NCBI GenBank assembly: GCA_021769965.1
Contig: JAETRU010000021.1
Span: 1 to 52,799, forward strand
Reading direction: 5' to 3'
DNA from: Eubacterium sp.
GTDB taxonomy: Bacteria > Bacillota > Clostridia > Peptostreptococcales > Anaerovoracaceae
Length of the DNA stretch: 52,799 nucleotides
The notes beneath the pieces were generated by a model, which was not told the DNA's origin, made no database searches, and saw only the letters and a program-made list of their open reading frames with translations. Of the stretch, positions 14,202 through 21,558 are shown in pieces; positions within the stretch are counted from its first letter, which is position 1, and each line of letters begins with the position of its first letter. The position numbers were made by a program, and so were the translations under genes.

Positions 14202-14391
14202 ACACAGGGCATCTACCGTATTCATCAAGGTGAGGGCAATCGTCTGAGTGTTCGCAGGAATATCCCATCTTCTTATAATCTGGGCTGAGCTTGCCAAGGC
14301 TACTGACTTCGGCGGTCTCAATGCGAATGCTATGAGAAGATTTTAAATATGGGCATTGTCCTGTATAGATGAAAGAATAATATTTTGCCAT
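14173..14391 (-). CDS. Small cysteine-rich hypothetical protein
   Basis: 72 residues from ATG 14391 with GAAAGGAGAAACAAA upstream. Cysteines and histidines (GQCPYL, YSCEHSDDCPHLDEYGRCPV) suggest a zinc-binding mini-protein. It is transcribed against the early operon, so it is probably expressed independently in the lysogen. Confidence 0.6.
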   Translation of the reverse strand: MAKYYSFIYTGQCPYLKSSHSIRIETAEVSSLGKLSPDYKKMGYSCEHSDDCPHLDEYGRCPVFIAAPDGPR

Positions 14392-14477
14392 TTTGTTTCT
14401 CCTTTCTTTAGTACTCGGCTGCGGCAACAGCCTGTACATATATTATAAGACAGGAGAAGCGAAACGGCAACTTGCTG

Positions 14478-14556
14478 GAAGAGATTTTTACAGAAACAAA
14501 AGACTCAGAGTGAATTTGAACAGGTGTAAACAAACCGGAATAAAGAGGGAGGTGAA
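14478..14556 (+). repeat. Dispersed repeat, copy 3 of 3, with leader module
   Basis: CTGGAAGAGATTTTTACAGA matches the 12162 and 13348 copies (12-codon frame with CTG in place of ATG). It runs directly into AATTTGAACAGGTGTAAACA and GAGGGAGGTGAAGG, identical over long stretches to 13399-13445. Confidence 0.6.
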
Positions 14557-14559
14557 GGA

Positions 14560-14766
14560 ATGGACTGTTTGAAAATCACCAAATATGTGGCTGTCGCAGT
14601 ATGCTTTATTCTATTGTGTTTCTGCGCACGCGAATGGAAAAAGATAGAGACGGAACACAACGGGAATAAAGCAATGCGGAAAATGGCCATGATGGAGTTA
14701 CTCTTTTGGATAATGATGCTTTTGCTCACGGTCGGGAGAGTCGATGTGTTTATTACATTCGCATGA
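14560..14766 (+). CDS. Small two-helix membrane protein
   Basis: 68 residues with two hydrophobic helices (about 7-23 and 47-66) around a charged loop. GAGGGAGGTGAAGGA precedes ATG 14560. Its 3' 69 bp overlap the convergent 299-residue gene. Similar in layout to the 11933 product, though the sequences differ. Confidence 0.55.
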   Translation: MDCLKITKYVAVAVCFILLCFCAREWKKIETEHNGNKAMRKMAMMELLFWIMMLLLTVGRVDVFITFA

Positions 14767-15597
14767 CTTCAGGGATTCTGATATTTCGCGAAGGTATTCG
14801 GTTTGCTTTTGCTCTTCAGCTAAAAGTTTATCAGATGCTATTGCAGATTGATGGTCAGAATATATCTGATAACCAAGGGGAATGACGAAAGCCAGCAACG
14901 GAATAAGTATCAGCCTGAAAAAAGTTGTCGCTATTCTTGATTTCTCTTGAGACCGAAAATTATTTACAGATTCCGGAAACGAGGCGTCAATAATTTCAGA
15001 CATTGCAGCAGAAATTTTCACTTCGTCATCATTAATCTCGGTATACGCAAAATCTTCAGGATGCAGTTTAGAAATTTTTTTCGCAAAATCTTTGAATTGC
15101 ACAGTAACCTCATCTGTTTCCTGATCAACCATAGAGTTTTTGAGCTCATAAGCTAGGAAAGAGATCGAATGAACTGGAGGAAGAGTAAGCTGATCGATTA
15201 GTTTTTGAGCAAGAGATACTGAGTCAAGTACTTCTCTTGAAATCGAAACAGATGCTCTGACTGCATCAGACAGAAAGGATAAATTGTTGGAATTGAGTAC
15301 TGAAGAGATGGATGCAATCGAGGAGACAAGCCTATCTGAGAGCACATTAGTTGCAGTAATGACGCCAGAACGGTTTACTGCATCTAGTACAGATGGAAAT
15401 CTGGACGAAGAAAGTGATCTGGCAGCATCGATAATTGCTGAACTATTTATTGCGGACGCTGTAGCACAGAAGTTGGACGCTAAAGGGCGAAGGGCATCGT
15501 TAAAAGCAAACACTTGATTATTAAAAGCCTCGGCGATACGTAGTGACTTCTCCAAAGTTTGCTGCATTTTATCAAAGTTGTCAAGTGGTGTTGTCAA
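14698..15597 (-). CDS. Membrane-anchored hypothetical protein opposite an XRE gene
   Basis: 299 residues. Residues 1-120 are long helices rich in Ser/Ala (heptad-like, PSVLDAVNRSGVITATNVLS); a single transmembrane helix lies near residues 232-250 (FFRLILIPLLAFVIPLGYQI), followed by a short coiled coil and a His/Cys-containing tail. No family recognised. It is divergent from a small XRE gene with palindromes between them, so it is probably a regulated lysogeny or exclusion gene. The coding sequence is less GC-rich than the late genes. Confidence 0.65.
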   Translation of the reverse strand: MTTPLDNFDKMQQTLEKSLRIAEAFNNQVFAFNDALRPLASNFCATASAINSSAIIDAARSLSSSRFPSVLDAVNRSGVITATNVLSDRLVSSIASISSVLNSNNLSFLSDAVRASVSISREVLDSVSLAQKLIDQLTLPPVHSISFLAYELKNSMVDQETDEVTVQFKDFAKKISKLHPEDFAYTEINDDEVKISAAMSEIIDASFPESVNNFRSQEKSRIATTFFRLILIPLLAFVIPLGYQIYSDHQSAIASDKLLAEEQKQTEYLREISESLKSCECNKHIDSPDREQKHHYPKE

Positions 15598-15605
15598 AAT
15601 AGTCT

Positions 15606-15660
15606 CCTTCCTATACTAAATATACTATGTTTGAACATGTTGTTCACTATATATAGTATA
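15606..15660. promoter_or_regulatory. Divergent promoter with palindromes (second switch)
   Basis: Contains TGAACA-TGT-TGTTCA (15632-15646), the perfect 12-bp palindrome ACTATATATAGT (15646-15657), and direct TATACT copies at 15612 and 15621 with inverted AGTATA at 15655. TTGAAC (15631-15636) and TAGTAT (15654-15659) at 17 bp could serve the plus-strand XRE gene. Likely operator of that protein. Confidence 0.5.
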
Positions 15661-15690
15661 TGTGCATTTCGATAGGAGGTCAAGTAGTAT

Positions 15691-15891
15691 ATGGAAAAAG
15701 AAAAAGAAATCTTAATGAAGATTGATACCTGCCTAAAGGAACAGGGGATGTCTAAGCGAGAGCTGGCCGAAAGACTAGGCTGCTCAGCCCGATTGGTACA
15801 CTACTGGGTTAAAGGAGAAAGAGGTATATCGATCGATATGGCAGATAGGGCGCTGAGGATACTGGGCGCAGTTGCTAAGCTTGGGAAGTAA
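15691..15891 (+). CDS. Small XRE-family regulator
   Basis: 66 residues: MSKRELAERLGCSARLVHYWVKGERGISIDMADRALRILG is a compact Cro-like helix-turn-helix. GATAGGAGGTCAAGTAGTAT precedes the ATG. It stands at the head of the long plus-strand early run and faces the 299-residue membrane protein gene. Confidence 0.8.
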   Translation: MEKEKEILMKIDTCLKEQGMSKRELAERLGCSARLVHYWVKGERGISIDMADRALRILGAVAKLGK

Positions 15892-15941
15892 AAAGCATAG
15901 GACAACCGCTAAAGCTGTATGAATTAAATGAGGTACATAAT

Positions 15942-16091
15942 ATGGCAATCGTGAAAGAATACAAGACCGCCAAGGGCGTGACCATAAGATTTAATGATGC
16001 AGCTTATGCGGATAAGACTGAGGAAGAACGGCAGAAGCTGCGGGAAGAAGTCAATAAGACGATTTCGGCGATTCTGCTGAAACGGGCGTAG
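15942..16091 (+). CDS. Small helical early protein
   Basis: 49 residues (MAIVKEYKTAKGVTIRFNDA start). It has a short beta hairpin followed by a charged helix ending ISAILLKRA. The upstream AATGAGGTACATAAT is a modest ribosome binding site. The next gene follows 10 bp later. Resembles tiny phage proteins of unknown role. Confidence 0.55.
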   Translation: MAIVKEYKTAKGVTIRFNDAAYADKTEEERQKLREEVNKTISAILLKRA

Positions 16092-16101
16092 GAGGGGAGT
16101 T

Positions 16102-16341
16102 ATGCCAAGGAAAAGCCATCGCCGCCGCCGGCGAGACCGGCGAGGACCTTCGCCGGAGCAAAGCAGGACAAGCCGCCCACAGGCAGAAGAAGAACAGGAT
16201 CAGCTCCGCCAGGAAGCGCTGCGGATCCGCGTTGAAAAAGCGCTGGAAGGCCGCCGGACGCCGCCGGAGGATCTGATTATCGAAAAACAAAGAAAGAAAT
16301 GGAGAAAAGGATATGACGCTGGAAACAGCAAAAATGATTGA
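16102..16341 (+). CDS. Small basic early protein
   Basis: 79 residues, with a very arginine-rich N-terminus (RKSHRRRRRDRRG) followed by a charged helix. GGAGGGGAGTT precedes the ATG. Possibly nucleic-acid binding; no family known. Confidence 0.5.
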   Translation: MPRKSHRRRRRDRRGPSPEQSRTSRPQAEEEQDQLRQEALRIRVEKALEGRRTPPEDLIIEKQRKKWRKGYDAGNSKND

Positions 16342-16564
16342 AGAAAAGACTCGGTTTGTCCGAGGGATCGAAGCATTGCTGGTAACAGATGACAGGAACA
16401 TGGTCGACAGCCTGAACTATCGTCTGGAGCTGCAGGGTGAGGATCCGGACGTATATGACGAGTACATCGACATCATCTGGACGACCGGCAACCATAAGCG
16501 CTTGCTGGTAACGGGGAACAGCAATGGTGCGAACTTAATGCAGATAACAAGGGAGGTTTACTGA
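16313..16564 (+). CDS. Hypothetical early protein
   Basis: 83 residues. GGAGAAAAGGAT precedes the ATG and the gene overlaps its upstream neighbour by 29 bp and abuts the next start (TGATGG). Acidic, globular-looking (DPDVYDEYIDIIWTTGNHKR). No family recognised. Confidence 0.6.
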   Translation: MTLETAKMIEEKTRFVRGIEALLVTDDRNMVDSLNYRLELQGEDPDVYDEYIDIIWTTGNHKRLLVTGNSNGANLMQITREVY

Positions 16565-16929
16565 TGGATACATATCAAGGCGCATGCAAGTATTGTGGAG
16601 AAATAAAGCCGATCATGGCAGAAAGCCAAGCGGCGGCAGACGAGCGAGTAAGCAATGATTGTGCCTGCGGAGGAGCAAAGCTGGAAGAAATCAAAGCGCG
16701 TCTGATGGCGAACATCAATTTCATTTCCAGAAAAAACGAAGAGAAAGCACTATCCCAGCTGACAGAAGAGCAGGTAAAACTTCTGAAGCGCGCAGGCGCT
16801 GAAATTGTAAACGATAACTGTAATAAAGCTGTCTTTGACTTTGGCGGCTCAAAAGTAACGATCTGGGAAGCCGGAGAAAAGTACAAGGTAAAGCGGACGA
16901 CGACCAGAGAGGAGCTGACAGAGGCGTGA
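16564..16929 (+). CDS. Zinc-ribbon-like hypothetical protein
   Basis: 121 residues. The N-terminus has CKYC...(about 22)...CACGG, a likely zinc ribbon, followed by a helical segment and a beta-rich C-terminus (KVTIWEAGEKYKVKRT). Overlaps the next gene by 4 bp. Unknown function within the early operon. Confidence 0.6.
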   Translation: MDTYQGACKYCGEIKPIMAESQAAADERVSNDCACGGAKLEEIKARLMANINFISRKNEEKALSQLTEEQVKLLKRAGAEIVNDNCNKAVFDFGGSKVTIWEAGEKYKVKRTTTREELTEA

Positions 16930-17321
16930 TTGACGAGAAGTATTACGACTATGCTGCCAGGCAGATGGCCCGGGCCGACCGCGAAAAGAAAAAGTACAAC
17001 GGGTACAAGGACAAGGCAGACAGAATCTGTTTTTACACAGGCCTGCCTTATGCCGAGAGACATGAGGTTTTTGCAGGAGCGAATCGCAGGATTAGTATCC
17101 GCTGCGGCTTCCAGGTTGACCTTTGCGCGGAGAAGCACCGGGAGCTGCAGGATAATATCACGCCATGGGCGAAAGAAGAAAATCAGAAATGGCGGGAGAC
17201 ATACCAGAGCGCATATATGGATAGGCAAATGCGAGAGCGGGATGACAGCGAGGATGACGCTTTGGCAACCTGGATGTGGTTGATCGGAAGAAATTACATA
17301 GAGGAGCTGATGCCATTATGA
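16926..17321 (+). CDS. HNH-like hypothetical protein
   Basis: 131 residues. The central ICFYTGLPYAERHEVFAGAN and CGFQVDLCAEKHRELQDN resemble the E-R-H-x-V-F ... H core of phage HNH-type nucleases related to recombination proteins. Whether the metal site is complete cannot be judged by eye. Overlaps its neighbours by 4 bp on both sides. Confidence 0.5.
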   Translation: MIDEKYYDYAARQMARADREKKKYNGYKDKADRICFYTGLPYAERHEVFAGANRRISIRCGFQVDLCAEKHRELQDNITPWAKEENQKWRETYQSAYMDRQMRERDDSEDDALATWMWLIGRNYIEELMPL

Positions 17322-17674
17322 TTCTTTGCCCAAAATGCGGCAGCGACTACCGGGAGGCCAGGCAGTGCCCGCAGTATGACGGGAAGCCGGTTTGCATCCG
17401 GTGTTGCAGAGAGTGTGGATATTACGATCCGGCGCCGATGGGACTGCGTTGCCGGTGGTATATCCATCACCCGCGAATAGATTACCGGTCCGAGATCGAG
17501 AAACTGAACCGGCAGATCCAGACCAAAGAGAGGCAGATAGAGCGCTTTTACGAAAACAATAAGCCTTGGGTCGCGGAGAAAATCGAAGCAGAGACAAGCT
17601 GGCTCCGGAATGACCGGAGAGAAATGGAAAGGAAACAAAATGAAGAAGATAAGAAAAATGGCAATGCGATATAA
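17318..17674 (+). CDS. Cysteine-rich hypothetical protein with coiled coil
   Basis: 118 residues from ATG 17318, which overlaps the preceding stop as ATGA; the longer frame from 17276 sits inside that gene. CPKCGSDY, CIRCCRECGYY and CRWYIHHP give zinc-finger-like clusters, then a basic coiled coil (RQIQTKERQIERFYENN). Unknown function. Confidence 0.6.
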   Translation: MILCPKCGSDYREARQCPQYDGKPVCIRCCRECGYYDPAPMGLRCRWYIHHPRIDYRSEIEKLNRQIQTKERQIERFYENNKPWVAEKIEAETSWLRNDRREMERKQNEEDKKNGNAI

Positions 17675-17771
17675 CGCCATCACCTATCTGTACGCCGCCG
17701 GCGCTATCCTGCTGACAGCCGCGCCGCTGGTGATCTGGTGGGTGCTGCTGTATGGATTGGGGGCGAGATAA
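17640..17771 (+). CDS. Tiny single-pass membrane protein
   Basis: 43 residues. A basic N-terminus (MKKIRKMAMRYN) and one helix (YLYAAGAILLTAAPLVIWWV). It overlaps the previous gene by 35 bp and its stop TAATG overlaps the next start. Ribosome binding site GGAAACAAA is weak, so the start is only moderately supported. Confidence 0.45.
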   Translation: MKKIRKMAMRYNAITYLYAAGAILLTAAPLVIWWVLLYGLGAR

Positions 17772-17926
17772 TGGAAATGCTAAAGAGAATCTGGCACAGG
17801 CTCCGGCGCTGCCCGGCGTGCCCACTGCATGTAGGATGCCATAAGCCCGGCCGATGGCCATGCGGCAATACAACGTGCTGGACAAAAGAAAAAGACTTGC
17901 CAAAGGCAAGCCCAGCTATTGAGTAG
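17771..17926 (+). CDS. Tiny cysteine-rich protein
   Basis: 51 residues with six cysteines (CPACPLHVGCHK, CGNTTCW). The start overlaps the upstream stop (TAATG), a coupled arrangement. Possible zinc binding. Confidence 0.5.
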   Translation: MEMLKRIWHRLRRCPACPLHVGCHKPGRWPCGNTTCWTKEKDLPKASPAIE

Positions 17927-17944
17927 GTGCTGCAACACCTACTC
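17921..17944 (+). terminator. Perfect 9-bp hairpin at the end of the 17771 gene
   Basis: GAGTAGGTG-CTGCAA-CACCTACTC spans the stop codon of the upstream gene. The following CTAATTT is only weakly T-rich, so it may be an attenuator or mRNA processing site rather than a full terminator. Confidence 0.45.
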
Positions 17945-17974
17945 CTAATTTATCACAAATTGAGGGAAAAAGCA

Positions 17975-18316
17975 ATGATTGAAAAACAGAAAATCAATTT
18001 GACCCAGTTCCGCAGGGAGGCAGAGGCAGCGGGATGCAGGGTTATCCAGACAAGCCGTAGCAGATGCATTGCAGCTGACGCCGCAGAGATCGCCATCGTA
18101 ACGACCACCGGCGCCGTCCGGATCCCGATCGGACAGGTCAGAGCCCTTTTGCGGGAGTTGGATCTGGCCATAGGCGCCGCCCGCGAGATGTGGTCAGCCA
18201 TGTCACTGGTCGAGAAGAACCAGCTTGCCCATGAACAGGGAACCAACTACGGAAAGATGGAACAAATATTCTATGAACTGAAATTAGGAGGAAACTATGA
18301 GCAAGAAAACAGATGA
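17975..18316 (+). CDS. Hypothetical early protein
   Basis: 113 residues from ATG 17975 (GAGGGAAAAAGCA upstream). A beta-rich N-terminal half (CRVIQTSRSRCIAADAAEIAI) is followed by helices. No family recognised. Overlaps the next gene by 20 bp. Confidence 0.55.
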   Translation: MIEKQKINLTQFRREAEAAGCRVIQTSRSRCIAADAAEIAIVTTTGAVRIPIGQVRALLRELDLAIGAAREMWSAMSLVEKNQLAHEQGTNYGKMEQIFYELKLGGNYEQENR

Positions 18317-18521
18317 GGCCATTGCCAAGATCACGGCGGAGGCACTAGAGATCAACAATAGCTTTGCGATTTTTATCGAAGAGCATTTAACGTCGATCTG
18401 CACAACGGATAAAGTGGCGGATAAGCTGCTGGCAGAAGATAAGCACCTGAAGGACTTCTGCGTGAAATGCGAGCAAGAGGCCAGAGAACGGGCAAGATGC
18501 GGGATGCCCTGCGGAGTGTGA
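18297..18521 (+). CDS. Hypothetical early protein (PcfK/Cas9-inhibitor-sized, unassigned)
   Basis: 74 residues, helical, acidic N-terminus and a Cys-containing C-terminus (FCVKCEQEARERARCGMPCG). AGGAGGAAACT precedes the ATG at ideal spacing. It recalls small Cys-tailed phage proteins, but no family can be named. Confidence 0.55.
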   Translation: MSKKTDEAIAKITAEALEINNSFAIFIEEHLTSICTTDKVADKLLAEDKHLKDFCVKCEQEARERARCGMPCGV

Positions 18522-18555
18522 TGGAAAATCTGGTGGAGAGCATATAGGAGAGCGA

Positions 18556-18780
18556 ATGATGAAACATAGAACAGTGTGCGAAGCTGTGAAAAAGGGCGAG
18601 GTGGGCAGAAGAGGTGTGGCAGTCACTGAATTTTACATTGACGGCGAGCCACAAGTATACTGCCTAGGCTACGGGGACGCAATGAATGACGAGCCGATTG
18701 ATACATGCAAGAATTGCAGAGACTTTGACGGCAATTCTGACGAGGACTTTGAAAAGTATATGGAACGGAAGGGACGGTGA
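18556..18780 (+). CDS. Hypothetical early protein
   Basis: 74 residues with a beta hairpin (VAVTEFYIDGEPQVYCLGYG) and a C-terminal CKNCRDF. GGAGAGCGA lies before the ATG pair at 18556/18559. No family recognised. Confidence 0.55.
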   Translation: MMKHRTVCEAVKKGEVGRRGVAVTEFYIDGEPQVYCLGYGDAMNDEPIDTCKNCRDFDGNSDEDFEKYMERKGR

Positions 18781-18786
18781 GCAGGA

Positions 18787-18981
18787 ATGAATAGGCCAAT
18801 ATCTCCCTGCCGACATTGTAAGCGCAGGCAGGTAGGGTGCCACGGATTTTGTGGGTCATATAGGTCCTGGCAGGCAGAGTTGGTGGAGTATAACAAGTTC
18901 ACAAAGCGCCGAAAAACTGAGGATAATCCACCCAGTCCGGAATACTCGGATTACCGGATCAAGAGGATGAGAGGAGAATGA
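18787..18981 (+). CDS. Small cysteine-rich early protein
   Basis: 64 residues. The N-terminal CRHCKRRQVGCHGFC has a C-x2-C...C-x3-C spacing, likely a zinc knuckle, followed by a basic helix. Resembles small phage zinc-finger proteins common near SSB genes. Confidence 0.55.
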   Translation: MNRPISPCRHCKRRQVGCHGFCGSYRSWQAELVEYNKFTKRRKTEDNPPSPEYSDYRIKRMRGE

Positions 18982-18982
18982 G

Positions 18983-19210
18983 ATGAAAAACTTTGAAGCA
19001 ATTGCGACGGCGATCAAGGGCATGTCCATATCGAGCATCATGATCGGAGCAGAAGATCCTAAGGAATTGGTAAGATATTGCATGGACGGGCGCTGCGATG
19101 ACTGTCTGTTTGAGCCGGAGAATTTCAAGGCAAGGTATGGCAAAGCGAAGAAAGGCTGCCACAGAAACAGAATCGAGTGGATTTTCATGGAAAAGGAGAA
19201 CAAACGATGA
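18983..19210 (+). CDS. Hypothetical early protein
   Basis: 75 residues starting directly after the upstream stop (GAGGAGAATGAG ribosome binding site). CMDGRCDDCLF and CHRNR are cysteine/histidine spots. The stop overlaps the SSB start (ATGA). Confidence 0.6.
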   Translation: MKNFEAIATAIKGMSISSIMIGAEDPKELVRYCMDGRCDDCLFEPENFKARYGKAKKGCHRNRIEWIFMEKENKR

Positions 19211-19644
19211 ATAGTGTAGTTCTAATTGGAAGATTGACCAGAGATCCCGAAGTAAGAATGACGACAAGCCAGCTGGTCGTCGCCACGTTCTCCATCGCCA
19301 TCGACAGACCGGTCCGCGCCGGCGGAGAAAAGCAGACTGATTTTCCGCGGATCACCGTCTTTGGCAGGCAGGCGGAAAACTGCGAGAGGTTTTTGGCCAA
19401 GGGCAGACTGGTCGGAATTCAGGGAAGACTGCAGACCGGAAGCTATCAGAACAAAGACGGCGTGACTGTCTATACCACCGATGTTGTGGCAGACAGAGTT
19501 GAATTTTTAGAGTGGGGCGACCGGCGCCAGAAGCAGCAATCCCCGCAGGAAGGCTATCACCCGCCGCAGGAAGAATACCACCAGACCAGCTTCGCAGATC
19601 TGCCGGCAGAATTTCAGCCGGTCGATGAGGACGTACCATTTTAA
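19207..19644 (+). CDS. ssb: Single-stranded DNA-binding protein
   Basis: 145 residues from ATG 19207 (overlapping the previous stop). The OB fold is typical: MNSVVLIGRLTRDPEVRMT, FSIAIDRP, GIQGRLQTGSYQNKDG. The acidic C-terminal tail ends PVDEDVPF, the partner-binding tip of bacterial SSBs. In the phage it coats ssDNA during replication, fitting the rolling-circle-type Rep downstream. Confidence 0.95.
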   Translation: MNSVVLIGRLTRDPEVRMTTSQLVVATFSIAIDRPVRAGGEKQTDFPRITVFGRQAENCERFLAKGRLVGIQGRLQTGSYQNKDGVTVYTTDVVADRVEFLEWGDRRQKQQSPQEGYHPPQEEYHQTSFADLPAEFQPVDEDVPF

Positions 19645-19658
19645 AGGAGGATAGAAGG

Positions 19659-19874
19659 ATGGCAGACATTAAGGCGGAGATCGTCGAGCATATCGCGACC
19701 ATCGGAGTGAAGAGCAGCTGGCCGATCGAACTGAACAGGGTCAGCTGGAACGGCGCGGCGCCAAAGCTGGATCTGAGAGCGTGGTCAGAGGATCATGAGA
19801 AGATGAGCAAAGGTATCACGCTAAATGATGAAGAAGCCAAGGCATTGCATGAGGCGCTGGAGAGAATAATCTAA
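19659..19874 (+). CDS. YdbC/PC4-family DNA-binding protein
   Basis: 71 residues. EIVEHIATIGVKSSWPIELNRVSWNG and KLDLRAWSEDHEKMSKGITL match the PC4-like YdbC family, dimeric proteins that bind ssDNA. AAAGGAGGATAGAAGG precedes the ATG. Lies between SSB and Rep, consistent with a role in replication or recombination. Confidence 0.85.
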   Translation: MADIKAEIVEHIATIGVKSSWPIELNRVSWNGAAPKLDLRAWSEDHEKMSKGITLNDEEAKALHEALERII

Positions 19875-19902
19875 AGCTACATTATATATATGAAAGAAAT
19901 CA

Positions 19903-19971
19903 GCCTGGGACAAGCCCAAAAAAGCAGTCCCAGGCATAGCTATCGGAGCACGTAGGGAGTGAAAGTCTCCC
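19903..19971. other. Hairpin-rich region before rep, candidate origin
   Basis: GCCTGGGAC (19903-19911) and GTCCCAGGC (19927-19935) form a perfect 9-bp stem with a 15-nt A-rich loop; GGGAG/CTCCC (19955-19959, 19967-19971) form a second. They lie in the 134-bp gap immediately upstream of an HUH Rep gene, where a double-strand origin with a nickable loop would be expected. An RNA-level role (leader hairpin) is the alternative. Confidence 0.4.
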
Positions 19972-20008
19972 TTTAACGCTTGATAAGAGTATTAACAAGA
20001 GGGACAAG

Positions 20009-20812
20009 ATGAAAGTTGTACAGGAGACATGCATCGCAGGAAGATCCATAGACAGAACCGTAAAGGTTGCATCCGGGAATCATAGAGAGAGACGGAACCC
20101 GAAAAGCAATATCACATCTGAGCAGGTCCAAAAGAACAATGACCGGTTGGCAGTCAAAAATTTAATGCGTCTGATCAACGCCAATTTCGGCGGAGGGGAT
20201 CTCCATGTGGTGCTGACATACGAGATTGCCGCAGGACAGAAGCAGGCCAAGAAGGATAGAAATACTTTTATCAAATCCATGAGGAGAGCGATGAAAAAAC
20301 AGGGGAAAGAATTGAAGTACATAGCTGTAACAGAATATGAGCATACCAGAATCCACCATCACATCATCCTAAGCAAGGTGGATGCCGAAACCATAGAGCG
20401 GATCTGGAAAAAGGGCTGGGTAAAATTATCCGTGCTGGACGACTCCGGGAATTATGCAAAGCTGGCCGCGTACCTGATCAAAGAGACACAACGGACATTC
20501 CGGCAGGACGACTGCATGCATAAGCGCAGGTATTCAGCCAGCGCAAATCTGGTACGACCGGTAGTCACCAGAAGATACGTAAATGAATCAGAGCTGTTTG
20601 ATGATCCGCAGCCGATCAAAGGATATTACATAGACCAGGAACATTGCAGAAGATATGAACACCCAGTAACCGGGCTGGAGCACCTGGAATACATCATGGT
20701 GGCAATCGATAAGCCGCGCCGGTTCAAACGCTGGCCGGGCGAGCGGATCTGTACGGATAGGGAATATTTCAGAGTGAACTATGAAGAGGAACAGCAGAGC
20801 CTATGGGAGTAG
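20009..20812 (+). CDS. HUH-type rolling-circle replication protein
   Basis: 267 residues. The HUH metal motif appears as TRIHHHIILS (about residues 113-122), motif 1 as LHVVLTYE (about 66-73), and the catalytic-tyrosine motif as YAKLAAYLIKET (Tyr about 150 and Tyr 156, with Lys between), the order of the REP_ORF2-G2P/gene-II class. Such proteins nick one strand at the origin and start rolling-circle replication. AAGAGGGACAAG precedes the ATG. No helicase loader or primase is seen in the prophage, so this is the likely initiator, with SSB nearby. Confidence 0.78.
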   Translation: MKVVQETCIAGRSIDRTVKVASGNHRERRNPKSNITSEQVQKNNDRLAVKNLMRLINANFGGGDLHVVLTYEIAAGQKQAKKDRNTFIKSMRRAMKKQGKELKYIAVTEYEHTRIHHHIILSKVDAETIERIWKKGWVKLSVLDDSGNYAKLAAYLIKETQRTFRQDDCMHKRRYSASANLVRPVVTRRYVNESELFDDPQPIKGYYIDQEHCRRYEHPVTGLEHLEYIMVAIDKPRRFKRWPGERICTDREYFRVNYEEEQQSLWE

Positions 20813-20840
20813 GCTTATTTGCCATGCAAGGAGGGAGACC

Positions 20841-21266
20841 ATGACGAAACGGGAACTGAGCAATTACTTCTGGCTTAAAAATGAAATCGCAAAGCAAGAA
20901 AAAAGAAAGAAGCGATTGCAGGAAAAGCTGGAACGTAGCATGAATGAAACAGTAGGTGACACCGTAAGAGATTACCGAAGTGGGAAAGGCATACCTGTAA
21001 GGATTGAGGGAGTACCAGCAGAGGAATTCTCATTGCCCATCATGATACGCATGCTTGAAGAGGAAATCGAGCGGAACATAAAGAAGTCTCAGGAGGAAGC
21101 AATAAAGATAGAGCAATACATCCAGACCATCGAAGATCCGAAGATACGGGAGCTGATGCGCAGTCGCTTTCTGGACTGCATGAGCTGGGAAGAAGTAGGG
21201 GAAGCGAACTTTATTGCAAAAGATTATGCCAGGGGCCTGATTAGAAAGTTTTTAAAAAATGTGTAA
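20841..21266 (+). CDS. ArpU/sigma-region-4-like late regulator
   Basis: 141 residues from ATG 20841 (AAGGAGGGAGACC upstream). A long coiled coil (about 5-100) ends in a helix-turn-helix like sigma region 4: EDPKIRELMRSRFLDCMSWEEVGEAN. ArpU/RinA-type regulators at this place, just before the packaging genes, switch on late transcription. Assignment rests on layout and length. Confidence 0.7.
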   Translation: MTKRELSNYFWLKNEIAKQEKRKKRLQEKLERSMNETVGDTVRDYRSGKGIPVRIEGVPAEEFSLPIMIRMLEEEIERNIKKSQEEAIKIEQYIQTIEDPKIRELMRSRFLDCMSWEEVGEANFIAKDYARGLIRKFLKNV

Positions 21267-21313
21267 AAAATGTGTATAAAACTATTGACAAGTGTGTAAA
21301 AAATGTGTATAAT
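21261..21313 (+). promoter_or_regulatory. hicAB promoter with a 17-bp direct repeat
   Basis: TTGACA (21285-21290), 17 bp, TATAAT (21308-21313): perfect consensus. GTGTAAAAAATGTGTAT occurs at 21261-21277 and 21294-21310, exactly 33 bp apart; the second copy covers the spacer and half of the -10. These are probable HicB operators for autorepression. The first copy overlaps the stop codon of the upstream gene. Confidence 0.75.
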
Positions 21314-21334
21314 AAATAATGTAAGGAGGTAAAG

Positions 21335-21505
21335 ATGAAACGCAAAGACTTGATAAAGAAACTGGAAAGCATCGGATTCGAGTTCGAGAGACATGGCAGC
21401 AACCACGACGTATACAAAAGAGGCAATGAAAAAGAAACAGTTCCGAGGCACACAGAAGTCAATGAACCACTGGCGAAAGCAATACTTAAAAGATGGGGAT
21501 TATAA
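21335..21505 (+). CDS. hicA: HicA toxin (mRNA interferase)
   Basis: 56 residues. The dsRBD-like HicA fold is clear: MKRKDLIKKLESIGFEFERH, GSNHDVYKRG with the catalytic histidine in SNHDV, and VPRHTEVNEPLAKAILKR. GTAAGGAGGTAAAG precedes the ATG. HicA cleaves mRNA without ribosome dependence and is held inactive by HicB, encoded downstream. In a prophage the pair can stabilise the element or act in phage exclusion. A TGGGGAT-TATAA-AATCCCCA hairpin covers its stop codon and may lower HicB read-through or protect the end. Confidence 0.92.
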   Translation: MKRKDLIKKLESIGFEFERHGSNHDVYKRGNEKETVPRHTEVNEPLAKAILKRWGL

Positions 21506-21558
21506 AATCCCCATCCAAAAGTAAAAATAAATAGAATGAGAAGAAAGAGAGGCTCGAT

